From assembly GCA_963712995.1 (NCBI GenBank), contig CAVQKH010000022.1, forward strand, positions 248,001 through 312,000: a stretch of 64,000 nucleotides of DNA. Direction: 5' to 3'. The translations under genes and the position numbers were made by a program. The notes under the pieces are model-generated. The model was given only the letters and a program-made list of their open reading frames with translations, was not told the origin of the DNA and ran no database searches. Positions 35,455 to 44,603 of the stretch are shown here, piece by piece (the first letter of the stretch is position 1; each line of letters begins with the position of its first letter). The DNA comes from GCA-003244245 sp963712995 (lineage in GTDB: Bacteria > Actinomycetota > Actinomycetes > Mycobacteriales > Pseudonocardiaceae).

Positions 35455-36771
35455 TCACGCGGTCGCGACGCGGTCGGTGGCGGCGATCCGGCGGCGCACG
35501 GTGACCAGCGCCCCGTGGCGGGGCACCATGGTGACGTGGCGGGGTCGTACCGGTTCGTCCGGCGCGGTGGTCGGGACCAGCTCGACCCGGCGCAGGACCT
35601 CCCGCAGCACGGTGCGCATCTCGACCTGCGCGAAGGTCGCGCCGAGGCAGCGGCGCACCCCGCCGCCGAACGGTAGCCAGACGGCAGGGTCGGGTCTCTG
35701 GTCGAGGAAGCGCTGTGGCTGGAACTCCTCCGGGTCGGGGTAATGCCGGCTGCTGTGGTGCACCAGGTTGATGCTGGGAGCCAGGATGACGCCGGCCGGC
35801 AGGTGATAGCCCCCCAGTTCCAGCGCGGCGGTGAGCTTGCGGCCGAACTCGAAGACCACCGGGCGCACGCGCAGGCTCTCCCGGCACACCGCATCGAGCC
35901 AGGCGTCGTCTCCCTCCGCCGCGGCCTGCGCGGTGCGCGCCAGCAGTTCGGGGTGGCGGGTCAGCCGCTCGAAGGCCCAGGACAGCGCGGTTGCGGTGGT
36001 GTCGTGCCCGGCGAGCAGCAGCGTGACGAGGTGGTCGACGAGCTCGCCGTCGGGCATCGACGCCCCGGTGCCGTCGATGCCGCGCACCAGCATCGCCAGC
36101 CCGTCGGTCCGTTCCTCGAGCCGCCGATCGGCGCGGCAGCGGGTGATCTCGTCGGTGAGCAGCGCCAGCGCGGCGGCCCGGCGCTCCGCGCGGCGGCGCC
36201 ACATGCCGAACCGGAGCAGCACCCGCGGCGGCGGGATCAGCTCCATCGGGGAGCCGATCTCCAGCATCGGCGGCAGCGTCGTGCGCAGCGCGCTGAGCCG
36301 GTGCTCGTCGTGCACGCCGATGACGGTGCGCAGGATGACTTCGAGGGTGAGCCGCTGCATCCGGGGGTACAACGGGAACTGCTCACCCACCGGCCACCGC
36401 GCGACCTCCTCAGCGGTGATGGTGATCATCTCGGCGACTTGCCGGCGCACCGAGTCACCGTGAAACGCCGGCAGCATGATTCCGCGGCTGCGCCGGTGAT
36501 TGTCGTCATCGAGCACGAGCAGCGATCTGGTCCCCACCACCGGGGCGAGCGGGGCGGCCGCCTCCCCGGCGTGGAAGATCGCCGGGTCGCCCCGGGTCAC
36601 CGTCCGGATGTCCGCCGGGTCGGCGAGAAACACCAGCGTGCCGATCACGGGAATCCGGACGGCGAACAGATCGCCATAACGCTGGTGGCAGCTGTGCACG
36701 AAGCGGATCGGGTCCAGCCAGATCAGCCCGGCCTGCAGCACTGCCGGCAGCGGCGGGCCAGGAGGAAACAC
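35455..36771 (-). CDS. Cytochrome P450
   Basis: 438 residues. I-helix oxygen-binding motif AGHDTTAT, K-helix ESLR, and the heme loop FGGGVRRCLGA with the cysteine thiolate. The N-terminus FPPGPPLPAVLQAG resembles CYP110/CYP135-like proteins. No ferredoxin or ferredoxin reductase is adjacent. Substrate unknown; the surroundings are housekeeping genes rather than a biosynthetic cluster. Confidence 0.93.
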   Translation of the reverse strand: MFPPGPPLPAVLQAGLIWLDPIRFVHSCHQRYGDLFAVRIPVIGTLVFLADPADIRTVTRGDPAIFHAGEAAAPLAPVVGTRSLLVLDDDNHRRSRGIMLPAFHGDSVRRQVAEMITITAEEVARWPVGEQFPLYPRMQRLTLEVILRTVIGVHDEHRLSALRTTLPPMLEIGSPMELIPPPRVLLRFGMWRRRAERRAAALALLTDEITRCRADRRLEERTDGLAMLVRGIDGTGASMPDGELVDHLVTLLLAGHDTTATALSWAFERLTRHPELLARTAQAAAEGDDAWLDAVCRESLRVRPVVFEFGRKLTAALELGGYHLPAGVILAPSINLVHHSSRHYPDPEEFQPQRFLDQRPDPAVWLPFGGGVRRCLGATFAQVEMRTVLREVLRRVELVPTTAPDEPVRPRHVTMVPRHGALVTVRRRIAATDRVATA

Positions 36772-36790
36772 CCCTTGAGGGTACGCAATG

Positions 36791-36841
36791 AGCGGGCTGG
36801 GCGGGGTTATCGAATGCCTGATAACTCCCGCCCAGCCCGCT
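36791..36841. terminator. Long hairpin after the DUF1416 gene
   Basis: 36791-36811 (agcgggctgggcggggttat plus c) pairs with 36820-36841 with one bulged base and an eight-base loop. It lies 8 bp past the DUF1416 stop on the minus strand and just before the P450 start. Confidence 0.85.
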
Positions 36842-36849
36842 GGATGCGC

Positions 36850-37149
36850 TCAGGACACGGCGACATCCGCGGCGAACAGGCCGGGGCCGTTAGCGGTGAC
36901 GGTGGTTTCGCCGTTGCCGGATCGGTGGAGGGCCCGGATGGTCCAAGTGCCCGGCGCGGTGAAGAACCGGAAGGTCCCGGAGGCGGAGGACACCACCTCT
37001 GCGGTGAACTCCCCGGTGCCGTCGAGTAAGCGCACGAAGGCACCTCCGATCGGTTCGCCGGCAGCTCGTACCGTGCCGGCCAGCACGGTGGCCGTGCTCA
37101 GATCCGTCCCGGGTGGCAGTTCCTGGGTCTGTTCCGGTGCTCCGCACAT
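36850..37149 (-). CDS. DUF1416 protein
   Basis: 99 residues. MCGAPEQ start with one Cys, then a beta-sandwich-like domain (AGEPIGGAFVRLLDGTGEFTAE). It follows the sulfurtransferase gene by 6 bp in an operon, an arrangement conserved across actinobacteria. A role in sulfur transfer is inferred from this context only. Confidence 0.92.
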   Translation of the reverse strand: MCGAPEQTQELPPGTDLSTATVLAGTVRAAGEPIGGAFVRLLDGTGEFTAEVVSSASGTFRFFTAPGTWTIRALHRSGNGETTVTANGPGLFAADVAVS

Positions 37150-37155
37150 CGGCGA

Positions 37156-37998
37156 TCAGCCCTTGCTGCCGAGCTCGATGGGGGCGCCGACGAGCGAGCC
37201 GTACTCGGTCCAGGAACCGTCGTAGTTCTTGACGTCGGAGTGCCCCAACAGCTCGTGCAGCACGAACCAGGTGTGGCTGGAGCGCTCACCGATCCGGCAG
37301 TAGGCGATGGTCGCCTTGCTGCTGTCCAGCCCGGCCGCCCCGTAGAGCGCCGCCAACTCGTCGTCGGATTTGAAGGTGCCGTCCTCGTTGGCGGCCTTGG
37401 ACCAGGGCACGTTCAGCGCGGTGGGGATGTGGCCGGGTCGCTGCGCCTGCTCTTGCGGTAGGTGCGCCGGCGCCATGATCTTGCCGGAGAACTCGTCCGG
37501 TGAGCGGACGTCGACCAGGTTCTTGCTGCCGATCGCGTCGACCGCTTCCTGGCGGAACGCCCGGATCGTGGTGTCCTGGTCGTGCGCGGCGGTGTAGCTG
37601 GTGGCCGGCCGGCTCACCTCGTCGGTGGTCAGGGTGCGGTTGTCGAGTTCCCACTTCTTGCGCCCGCCGTCGAGCAGCTTGACGTCACCGTGCCCGTAGA
37701 GCTTGAAATACCAGTAGGCGTAAGCGGCGAACCAGTTGTTGTTCCCGCCGTAGAGCACCACGGTGTCGTCGTTGCTGATGCCTTTGTCCGAGAGCAGCTT
37801 CTCGAAAGCGCCCTTGTCCACGAAGTCGCGGATCACCGGGTCCTGCAACTCGGTCTTCCAGTCGATCTTCACTGCGCCGGGGATGTGCCCCGTGTCGTAG
37901 GCGGCGGTGTCCTCGTCGACCTCGACGAACACGACGCCATCGGTGTCCAGATTCTGTTCTGCCCAGTCTGGCGTGACCAGGACGTTCTCGCGGCTCAT
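37156..37998 (-). CDS. Thiosulfate sulfurtransferase (two-domain rhodanese)
   Basis: 280 residues from the ATG at 37998 with GAGGAG upstream. Two rhodanese domains; the active cysteine is in AYCRIGERSSHTW of the second. The N-terminal domain ends with DGGRKKW. Transfers sulfane sulfur from thiosulfate or similar donors. Operon with DUF1416; its start overlaps a small upstream ORF. Confidence 0.95.
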   Translation of the reverse strand: MSRENVLVTPDWAEQNLDTDGVVFVEVDEDTAAYDTGHIPGAVKIDWKTELQDPVIRDFVDKGAFEKLLSDKGISNDDTVVLYGGNNNWFAAYAYWYFKLYGHGDVKLLDGGRKKWELDNRTLTTDEVSRPATSYTAAHDQDTTIRAFRQEAVDAIGSKNLVDVRSPDEFSGKIMAPAHLPQEQAQRPGHIPTALNVPWSKAANEDGTFKSDDELAALYGAAGLDSSKATIAYCRIGERSSHTWFVLHELLGHSDVKNYDGSWTEYGSLVGAPIELGSKG

Positions 37999-38075
37999 GC
38001 CACAGCTCCTCGTTCGGTGTTGGTGTGGGTCGCTACCACGGCACAGCCCTTGACCGGGTTGTTCACCAGCTGCAC
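37995..38075 (-). CDS. Possible 26-residue leader peptide before the sulfurtransferase
   Basis: GTG at 38075 opens MQLVNNPVKGCAVVATHTNT plus six residues, and its TGA overlaps the sulfurtransferase ATG (ATGA). One Cys is present. Short Cys-containing ORFs ahead of sulfur genes act as attenuators in mycobacteria, but those carry runs of Cys. The overlap favours translational coupling. Confidence 0.4.
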   Translation of the reverse strand: MQLVNNPVKGCAVVATHTNTERGAVA

Positions 38076-38188
38076 CTGCAGATCGTGAGCGAATCACCGC
38101 CGGTCAGGGCATAGGACAGAGGCTGCTGTGCATACGGCAGAAATCGACCACCCTGCGCTTGGTCAGCAGCGAGTGCACGAGGGCGAGA

Positions 38189-38908
38189 CTACCGGAATTT
38201 CCGGTCGGCGCCGAGGTACAAGTCGTCGTCACCGGACCTGCTACCTCGGGTCATGGCGGGCAACGGCACCCGGAGTCCCGCTGGAACCGGTCGGCGCATC
38301 GCGTCCTCGATCAGCGTGTCGGGCGGGCGCAGTCCCAGTTCTGCTTCCACGAACCGGGCGGCCAGCGCCGACCAGTCGTGTGCGCGACGCAGCATCGCGT
38401 GGCCCTCGCCGAGCACGTCGAAACGGCACACCCGGGACGTGACCTGCTTGGCGCGCACCGCGAACTGGTAGGACAGCCGCGGGTCAGTGCAGCGCTCCCG
38501 GTCGCCGTGGGCGATGAGCACCGACCGCCCGGCGAGCTGGTGCACCGGCTCATCGTCGGTGGTCCATGGCGCCAACGCACACACCGCGGTCACAGCCGGG
38601 TCGTCAGCCACCCGCAGTGCCGCCCGCCCGCCCATCGAATGGCCCAGCAGCGCTATCGACGCGTGCGGGTGCTGATCCCGCAGCTGCGTCAATGCCCACC
38701 TCGCGTCCTGCACCGGGTGGCGCTGCGGCTCGTTCCATCCCCGGTAGCGATATCGCAGGATGCGTACCGACATTCCGCGCCCGCCATCCCGCCGGTGGAG
38801 AAACCGGGCGAAAGAGACCATTCGCAGATAGCCCAGTTGTGTTCGCCGCCGAGCGGTGGTCAGGCTGCGGGCCTGCCCCCCGTGCAACACCAGCACGATG
38901 GAACGCAC
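38189..38908 (-). CDS. Alpha/beta hydrolase
   Basis: 239 residues. Nucleophile elbow LLGHSMGGRAAL, an early VLHGG oxyanion segment, acid in LIAHGDRERCTDP and His in LGEGHAMLRRAHDW. No signal peptide. Substrate unknown. GTG start; it lies 116 bp from the lmeA-like gene on the same strand. Confidence 0.88.
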   Translation of the reverse strand: MRSIVLVLHGGQARSLTTARRRTQLGYLRMVSFARFLHRRDGGRGMSVRILRYRYRGWNEPQRHPVQDARWALTQLRDQHPHASIALLGHSMGGRAALRVADDPAVTAVCALAPWTTDDEPVHQLAGRSVLIAHGDRERCTDPRLSYQFAVRAKQVTSRVCRFDVLGEGHAMLRRAHDWSALAARFVEAELGLRPPDTLIEDAMRRPVPAGLRVPLPAMTRGSRSGDDDLYLGADRKFR

Positions 38909-39024
38909 CGTGGCTGGATCGGTCGGCCAGCGATCCTCGATCCACGGTGCAGGTTCGTCCCAGGGTTTCGCTCCTCCAGGCTACAGAGGTCTCGGTGGCG
39001 GCTTGCTGGGCACACGATGCCGGG

Positions 39025-39846
39025 TCAGCCGGTGTTGGCCGCGACTTGGCGCATCGAGGCTTGGCGCATCGAGGCTTGGCGCATCGAGACGTTGGTCGCG
39101 GTGCCCTCCACGATCACTGCCCCGGTTTGTACCCAGACCCTGGTGGGGGTGGCGGCGAACGGTAGCTCCCCGAGTTTCACATCGGTGCTCAGCGTCTTGA
39201 GCAGGGTCTGCCGCACGATCCGCGGCAGGCCCACCTTGCCGACGCCGTCGCGGGCCAGCCGGACGTCCAAGACGGTGATCCGCACCACCCCACCGGTGAG
39301 CTCGATCAGCCCGATCCCGACGATCTCGGTGCGCGCTCCGACGAGATCGGTGCTCGCCTGCATCCGCACCGGCGCACGGTTACCCCTGGGGGAATCGCCG
39401 ACCGGTGTGCCCGCCGGCAGCAGTTCCTTGATCTCCTGGTCAGAGGGTTGTTGAATCCGGAGGTCCTCGATTCCGATCGCTCGCCCCAGGTCGGTGTCCT
39501 TGATCCGGACCCGGCCGTCCACCCGGGCGGCCCGCACCGAGTGCATATCACCGGCGCTCACCTCGGACAATGGTGCGTCGACGCCGTAGAGCGTCGCCTC
39601 CACGTCGACATCGCGCAGCGGGTCCACCGGGACCGCGCTGGCCCGCACGTCGATGGAGGAGTAGTGGCCGGCCACGGCCTGGGTCAGGAACGGGAAGCCG
39701 TTGATCCGCACGGACGGGTCGCTGGCCAGCATCAGTTGCTGGCGCACCTGCTGGGCTACCGTGTGCTCGGCGAACGCTGCGGCACCGAAATCCACCGCCA
39801 CCGCGAGGACCACGATCACCAGCAATGTGATGATTATCTTGCGCAC
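39025..39846 (-). CDS. lmeA: LmeA-family (DUF2993) envelope phospholipid-binding protein
   Basis: 273 residues: N-terminal signal anchor (IIITLLVIVVLAVAVDFGAAAFAE; key part LLVIVVLAVAV) and a DUF2993 fold (VRINGFPFLTQAVAGHYSSI, then LGRAIGIEDL). In mycobacteria the orthologue lies beside glnR and mshD and is needed for lipomannan elongation and envelope stability. The gene order here is the same, supporting orthology. The C-terminus ends in three tandem MRQAS/V pentapeptides from 15-bp repeats. Confidence 0.88.
   Translation of the reverse strand: MRKIIITLLVIVVLAVAVDFGAAAFAEHTVAQQVRQQLMLASDPSVRINGFPFLTQAVAGHYSSIDVRASAVPVDPLRDVDVEATLYGVDAPLSEVSAGDMHSVRAARVDGRVRIKDTDLGRAIGIEDLRIQQPSDQEIKELLPAGTPVGDSPRGNRAPVRMQASTDLVGARTEIVGIGLIELTGGVVRITVLDVRLARDGVGKVGLPRIVRQTLLKTLSTDVKLGELPFAATPTRVWVQTGAVIVEGTATNVSMRQASMRQASMRQVAANTG
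39046..39090 (-). repeat. Three tandem 15-bp units at the lmeA 3' end
   Basis: Two identical units (ttggcgcatcgaggc) and one with a single change, at 39046, 39061 and 39076. They encode MRQAS, MRQAS and VSMRQ-type residues of the C-terminal tail. The unit length matches the purQ repeat. Confidence 0.9.
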
Positions 39847-39972
39847 GTAGCTCTACCGTCCTGTCCGTTTCGTATTGATCCTGCGGCAGGCACGGTATTC
39901 TCCGCAGAAAGCCTGGTAAGTCGCGACCCGGTAATGAGATTTACCGGCCTCCAACGGCAGGAGGGAGCGGGC

Positions 39973-40791
39973 ATGGAGCTGTTGTTGCTCACCGCGGATC
40001 CCGGACCGGCTTCGGTGTTGCCTGCGCTGGCCCTGTTGGGGCACAGCGTGCGCTCGGCCGCCCCCGAGGTCGCCGCCCTGCTCGACGCGGGCCCCTACGA
40101 CGCGGTGCTGGTCGACGCGCGCCTGGACCTGGCCGGTTCGCGCAGCCTGTGCCGGTTGCTGGGATCCACCGGGCTGGACGTCCCGGTGGTGGTGGTGATC
40201 TCAGAGGGTGGCCTGGTCGCGTTATCGGCTGATTGGGGGTCCGACGAGGTCCTGCTGCCCACCGCGGGCCCGGCCGAGGTCGACGCCCGGCTGCGGCTGT
40301 TGGTCGCCCGGCGTGCCACCGAGTCCAGCGTGGGTCGCGGCAGCGCCTTGGTGCTGGGTGAGCTGGTGATCGACGAGGCGACCTACACCGCCCGGCTCAA
40401 GGGCCGGCCGCTGGATCTGACCTACAAGGAATTCGAGTTGCTCAAATACCTCGCGCAGCACGCAGGCCGGGTGTTCACCCGGGCGCAGTTGCTGCAGGAG
40501 GTGTGGGGTTATGACTTCTTCGGCGGTACCCGCACGGTCGATGTGCACGTACGGCGGCTGCGGGCCAAGCTCGGCCCCGAGCACGAGCAGCTCATCGGCA
40601 CGGTGCGCAACGTGGGTTACAAGTTCGTCCGCCCGGTGCGCAACATGAGTTCCCGGGAGCGGGCCGAGCAGGAGCGCGCCGCCGAGCAGGAAGCCGGGGC
40701 CGCGGAGGGCGCCGATTCGGAGTGGGCCGATTCCGATCCGGCTGACCTCCGGACGGTCGGGTCACGCGCACTGCCTGCGCAGCGGAGTTGA
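39973..40791 (+). CDS. glnR: GlnR, orphan OmpR-type nitrogen regulator
   Basis: 272 residues from the ATG at 39973. The receiver-like domain (MELLLLTADPGP; VLVDARLDLAGSRSLCRLL) keeps one Asp but, as in GlnR generally, not the full phosphorylation pocket. The winged-helix domain is highly conserved (LDLTYKEFELLKYLAQHAGR; GTRTVDVHVRRLRAKLG). GlnR activates ammonium assimilation genes in actinobacteria. No histidine kinase is adjacent. A 45-residue acidic tail beyond VRPVRNMSS is longer than usual. Confidence 0.93.
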   Translation: MELLLLTADPGPASVLPALALLGHSVRSAAPEVAALLDAGPYDAVLVDARLDLAGSRSLCRLLGSTGLDVPVVVVISEGGLVALSADWGSDEVLLPTAGPAEVDARLRLLVARRATESSVGRGSALVLGELVIDEATYTARLKGRPLDLTYKEFELLKYLAQHAGRVFTRAQLLQEVWGYDFFGGTRTVDVHVRRLRAKLGPEHEQLIGTVRNVGYKFVRPVRNMSSRERAEQERAAEQEAGAAEGADSEWADSDPADLRTVGSRALPAQRS

Positions 40792-40798
40792 CCAGGGC

Positions 40799-41743
40799 AT
40801 GACCCTGGTGCTGACCTGGCTCGCCCGGCCGTCGGACGGTCAGATCGCGGATACGGTCACGCTGCTGGATGCTGCCGAGGCCGCCGACGGTGTGCACGCC
40901 ATCTCCGAAGCCGCGATGTTGCGCCTGCGTCCTGGAAATTCGAGTTCGCCGACCGGGGTGCACCTGCTGGCTCACGATGCCACCGGCACGCTGGTCGGCT
41001 ACGCGGCTCTGGACGAGCGGTCCGTGCGCCGCACCGCCGAGTTCGTGGTGCACCCGCGGTACCGGCGCCGTGGGGTGGGCGGCGCGCTGCTCGCGGCGCT
41101 GCTCGACCGTGTCCACGGCCCGCTGTGGGTGTGGGCGCACGGCGAGCATCCAGCCGCGCTGCGGCTCTTGGAACGGGGACTGGGACAACGGGCCGGGCTG
41201 GTCAGCCGCCGTGCGCTGTTCCAGTTGCGTCGCGGCCTGGCCGATCCGGTCCCGGTACGCCCGCTGCCCGAGGGCGTGGCGCTGCGGGCGTTCGTGCCGG
41301 GGGAGGACGAGGCCGCGGTGGTGGCAGTGAACGGGCGCGCGTTCGCTTGGCATCCCGAGCAGAGCCGGTTGGACACCCGCGAGCTCACGGTCCTGGAAAC
41401 GCAGCCGTGGTTCGATCCCAAGGGTTTCCTGCTGGCGGTCGACCCGGTTGACCGGTTGCTCGGCTTCCACTGGACCAAGATGCATCCCCACGGCTTGGGC
41501 GAGGTCTATGTGCTCGCGGTCGACCCCGACGCGCAGGGCACCGGCCTCGGTAGCGCGCTGACCGTGGCCGGGCTGGTGTATCTGCGTGAGCGGGGGGCCC
41601 CGGAGGCGATGCTCTACGTCGATTCCGACAACGCCGCTGCGCTGCGTACCTACCAGAAGCTGGGTTTTGCGCATCACCACATCGACGTGGAGTTCCTGAT
41701 CGACCCTTCGTCCGCACCGCCGGTGCGCTCGGCTGGCGGGTAG
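40799..41743 (+). CDS. mshD: Mycothiol acetyltransferase
   Basis: 314 residues, two tandem GNAT domains. Acetyl-CoA loops: HPRYRRRGVGGALLAALL in the first and DPDAQGTGLGSALTVAGL in the second. Final step of mycothiol synthesis (acetylates Cys-GlcN-Ins). Starts 8 bp after glnR, so co-transcribed, as in mycobacteria. Confidence 0.96.
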   Translation: MTLVLTWLARPSDGQIADTVTLLDAAEAADGVHAISEAAMLRLRPGNSSSPTGVHLLAHDATGTLVGYAALDERSVRRTAEFVVHPRYRRRGVGGALLAALLDRVHGPLWVWAHGEHPAALRLLERGLGQRAGLVSRRALFQLRRGLADPVPVRPLPEGVALRAFVPGEDEAAVVAVNGRAFAWHPEQSRLDTRELTVLETQPWFDPKGFLLAVDPVDRLLGFHWTKMHPHGLGEVYVLAVDPDAQGTGLGSALTVAGLVYLRERGAPEAMLYVDSDNAAALRTYQKLGFAHHHIDVEFLIDPSSAPPVRSAGG

Positions 41744-41750
41744 GTAGGAA

Positions 41751-42398
41751 TCACCGTTGCACGGGCAGGCCGGTGACGAAGAAGTTGACCTGGCCCGCGA
41801 TCGCCACCGCATGGTCGGCGAAACGTTCGTAATAGCGGCCGATCAGGGCGGCGTCCACCGCCGGTTCGACGCCATGTGACCAGTTCTCGGCGAACAGGAT
41901 CCGGAAGATGCGCCGGCGCAGCTCGTCCACCTCGTCGTCGGCCTGGGCCAGTCGCTGAGCGGACATCGGGTCGCGGTTCTCGATCGCTGTCGCGGCCTCC
42001 TGAGCGAGGGTGGTGGCGAGTAACCCCATCCGGGCGAACACCGGGCGGACGTCGTCCGGAATCGGTACGGTCGGATGCTTCATCCGGGCGATCTTGGCGA
42101 TGTGCTGGGCCAGGTTGCTCATGCGTTCCACGTCGCCCACCACGTGCATGGCCGCGACCACCACCCGCAGGTCAGTGGCCACCGGTGCCTGCAGGACGAG
42201 CAGCTTGACGCAGCGCTGGTCCATGTCCTCACACAGCGCCCTCGTCTCGCTCTCATCGGAGATGACCAGCTCGGCGAGTCCCAGGTCGGCCTGCCTCAGC
42301 GCAGTCGAGGCAGTGGTCATCATCTGGCCTGCCAGCCGGACGGATCTGGCCATGTCGCGGATCAGGCTGTCCAGCTCGGTATGGAAGCTCTCGCGCAT
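41751..42398 (-). CDS. phoU: Phosphate signalling protein PhoU
   Basis: 215 residues with two three-helix PhoU repeats (ADLGLAELVISDE, DQRCVKLLVLQAPVATDLR, HVVGDVERMSNLAQHIA). The Pst phosphate transporter genes are not in the window. In actinobacteria PhoU homologues also affect persistence. Its start is about 90 bp from the downstream dus gene's stop, same strand. Confidence 0.95.
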   Translation of the reverse strand: MRESFHTELDSLIRDMARSVRLAGQMMTTASTALRQADLGLAELVISDESETRALCEDMDQRCVKLLVLQAPVATDLRVVVAAMHVVGDVERMSNLAQHIAKIARMKHPTVPIPDDVRPVFARMGLLATTLAQEAATAIENRDPMSAQRLAQADDEVDELRRRIFRILFAENWSHGVEPAVDAALIGRYYERFADHAVAIAGQVNFFVTGLPVQR

Positions 42399-42487
42399 TG
42401 CCGCCAGGGTACGGGTGCGACTTCACTCCGTCTGGGCGTTGATGTGAACCGGAGGTGAACGCCCGGTGGTCGGCTCCGGGTCTGGGC

Positions 42488-43612
42488 TCACCCACCGGAG
42501 TGCGGGAGCTCGGCGTCCGGAATCGCGAGGTCCATGGGGTCATCCAGCCAACCCTGCGGTAACGCCACTCGGCCGGGCGAACCCTGGCGTCCCCGTGGAC
42601 CGTCGGCCCCTGCGGGGAACGGGGCGGCGGCGTCCAGCCGGGCGAGCTCGGTGTCCAGCTCGGTGAAGCTGGACACCATCCCCAGCGCCCGCCGCACATC
42701 GCCGCCGACCGGGAAGCCATGAAGGTACCAGGAGACGTGCTTGCGCAGGTCACGCAGCCCTTTGTCGGGACCGAGGTGCTCGGCGAGCAGCCCGGCGTGG
42801 CGGCGCAGGATGGCTGCCACCTGCCCGAGCGTCGGTGGCATCGGGGCCGGGACGCCCTGAAAGGCCGCCTGCAGCTCGGCGAACAGCCAGGGCCGTCCCA
42901 GGCAACCGCGGCCCACCACGACCCCGTCGCAGCCGGTGTGCTCGACCATCCGGATCGCGTCCGCAGCGGCGAAGATGTCCCCGTTACCCAGCACCGGGAT
43001 CGACGTGACGGCCTGCTTGAGTGCACCGATGGCGTCCCAGTCGGCGCTGCCCGAGTAGCGCTGCGCGGCGGTGCGCGCGTGCAGTGCCACCGCGGCCACT
43101 CCGGCTTGTTCGGCGATCCGGCCGGCGTCGAGGAACGTGCGGTACTCGTCGTCGATGCCGATCCGGAACTTCACCGTGACCGGAAGGCGCCCGGCGGCCT
43201 CGACGGCGCCACGGACGATCTCGCCGAACAGGGCCCGCTTGTAGGGCAGCGCGGCGCCGCCGCCGCGCCGGGTGACTTTAGGGACCGGGCAGCCGAAGTT
43301 GAGATCGATGTGATCAGCGAGATCCTCGTCGCGGACCAACTCCACGGCCTTGCGGATCGTCGCCGGATCGACCCCGTAGAGCTGCATCGAGCGGGGTTGT
43401 TCCGCCGCATCGAAATCAATCATCTTCCACGTGCTGGGGTGCCGTTCCACCAGGGCCCGACTAGTGATCATCTCGCAGACGAACAACCCGGCGCCCTGTT
43501 CGCGGCACAGCCGCCGGAACGCCACGTTGGTGATCCCTGCCATCGGCGCGAGCACAACCGGCGGGTCGACCCGGTAAGGCCCGATCCGCAACGGTTCTCT
43601 CCCCACAGCCAC
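42488..43612 (-). CDS. dusB: tRNA-dihydrouridine synthase
   Basis: 374 residues. VLAPMAGITNVAFRRLC start, catalytic Cys in NFGCPVPKVTRRGGGAAL, and FMN-binding GNGDIF. Reduces uridines in the tRNA D-loop. Most like the DusB class. The C-terminal dsRNA-type helical domain is present. Confidence 0.93.
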   Translation of the reverse strand: MAVGREPLRIGPYRVDPPVVLAPMAGITNVAFRRLCREQGAGLFVCEMITSRALVERHPSTWKMIDFDAAEQPRSMQLYGVDPATIRKAVELVRDEDLADHIDLNFGCPVPKVTRRGGGAALPYKRALFGEIVRGAVEAAGRLPVTVKFRIGIDDEYRTFLDAGRIAEQAGVAAVALHARTAAQRYSGSADWDAIGALKQAVTSIPVLGNGDIFAAADAIRMVEHTGCDGVVVGRGCLGRPWLFAELQAAFQGVPAPMPPTLGQVAAILRRHAGLLAEHLGPDKGLRDLRKHVSWYLHGFPVGGDVRRALGMVSSFTELDTELARLDAAAPFPAGADGPRGRQGSPGRVALPQGWLDDPMDLAIPDAELPHSGG

Positions 43613-43761
43613 GCCTCCATCATCCCTTCCCCCACCTCCCGCGTATCGCCCCCTCCTGCCCCGTGTGCCGACCTCTGACCCGGTGAGCGGTTGAGCTTCC
43701 CCGCCGATCGGCCTAGCGTCGGGTCAGGGCGACAACCGACCAGAGCAGCGAGGTGGTCCAC

Positions 43762-43953
43762 ATGCGGGCGAGCATCGGTGACCGGTTGTGCGTGCATGGC
43801 CGTACCGTCGACCGGCCGGATCGCATGGGAGATGTGCTGGAGGTGCGGGGGCCGGATGGTCAGCCGCCCTATCTCGTCCGATTCGACGACGGCCACGAGC
43901 GTCTGATGTATCCGGGCCCGGACTGTGAGGTGCACCCGGCCGCAGGCGGCTAG
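43762..43953 (+). CDS. DUF1918 protein
   Basis: 63 residues. RASIGDRLCVHGRTVDRPDR and YLVRFDDGHERLMYPGPDC match DUF1918, a small SH3-like beta-barrel domain frequent in actinobacteria. ATG at 43762 with GAGGTGG upstream. It marks the left edge of the accessory island. Confidence 0.9.
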   Translation: MRASIGDRLCVHGRTVDRPDRMGDVLEVRGPDGQPPYLVRFDDGHERLMYPGPDCEVHPAAGG

Positions 43954-43959
43954 GCCGGA

Positions 43960-44539
43960 CGAGATCTCCGCGTTGGCGACCTGGCAGGGCAAGCCGCGCA
44001 TCGGCATCGACCACGCCGTCGCCGCCGGTCAGTGGGCCGATCGCACCGATGACATGCGCTTGCGCGCCTACACTGCTGGCGTGGCCGCACGGGCGTACGC
44101 CGCCGACGGGCAGCGAGACGCCTGCGTGAAAGCACTCGACGCCGCCCATACCACCCTCACGAGGGCCGATGACCAGGCCCCGAGCTATAGCACGTATGAC
44201 GAAGCGATACACATCTCGATTCGCGGCGGGTGCCACCTCACACTCGGTGAGGCTGACCGCACTATTTCCTATGCACAACAGTCCCTCAAACTCCTGGACC
44301 GGTCACGCGCTCGAGGGCTAGCTATGACTATCGTCGACCTCGGTGAGGCATATACGCAGTGCAATGAGATCGACGAAGCGGCCCGGCTGCTCGGTGATGC
44401 CGGGGACATCACGGCGCGCAACAGTTCCGCCCGGCTGATCGAGCGACTGGAACACGCCCGCGCCAGTCTGCAACCCTGGCAGGACACTGCCGCCGTTCAC
44501 ACACTCGATGAGCGTTTAACGGCTTATGGGCTGCGGTGA
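43960..44539 (+). pseudogene. C-terminal fragment of a TPR-type helix-turn-helix regulator
   Basis: About 190 codons of TPR-like helices (LRAYTAGVAARAYAADG, AMTIVDLGEAYTQCNEIDEAA, LDERLTAYGL) resembling the C-terminal half of the regulator at 26079, with no DNA-binding domain and no clear start. The upstream DUF1918 gene abuts it. Apparently the remains of the regulator once paired with locus B. Confidence 0.7.
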
Positions 44540-44603
44540 GAGAGCGGGGAGACGCGCGTCTGACCCCTTGAGCTGGGACGATCCTGTCGTTAAGCTGCCA
44601 GCT

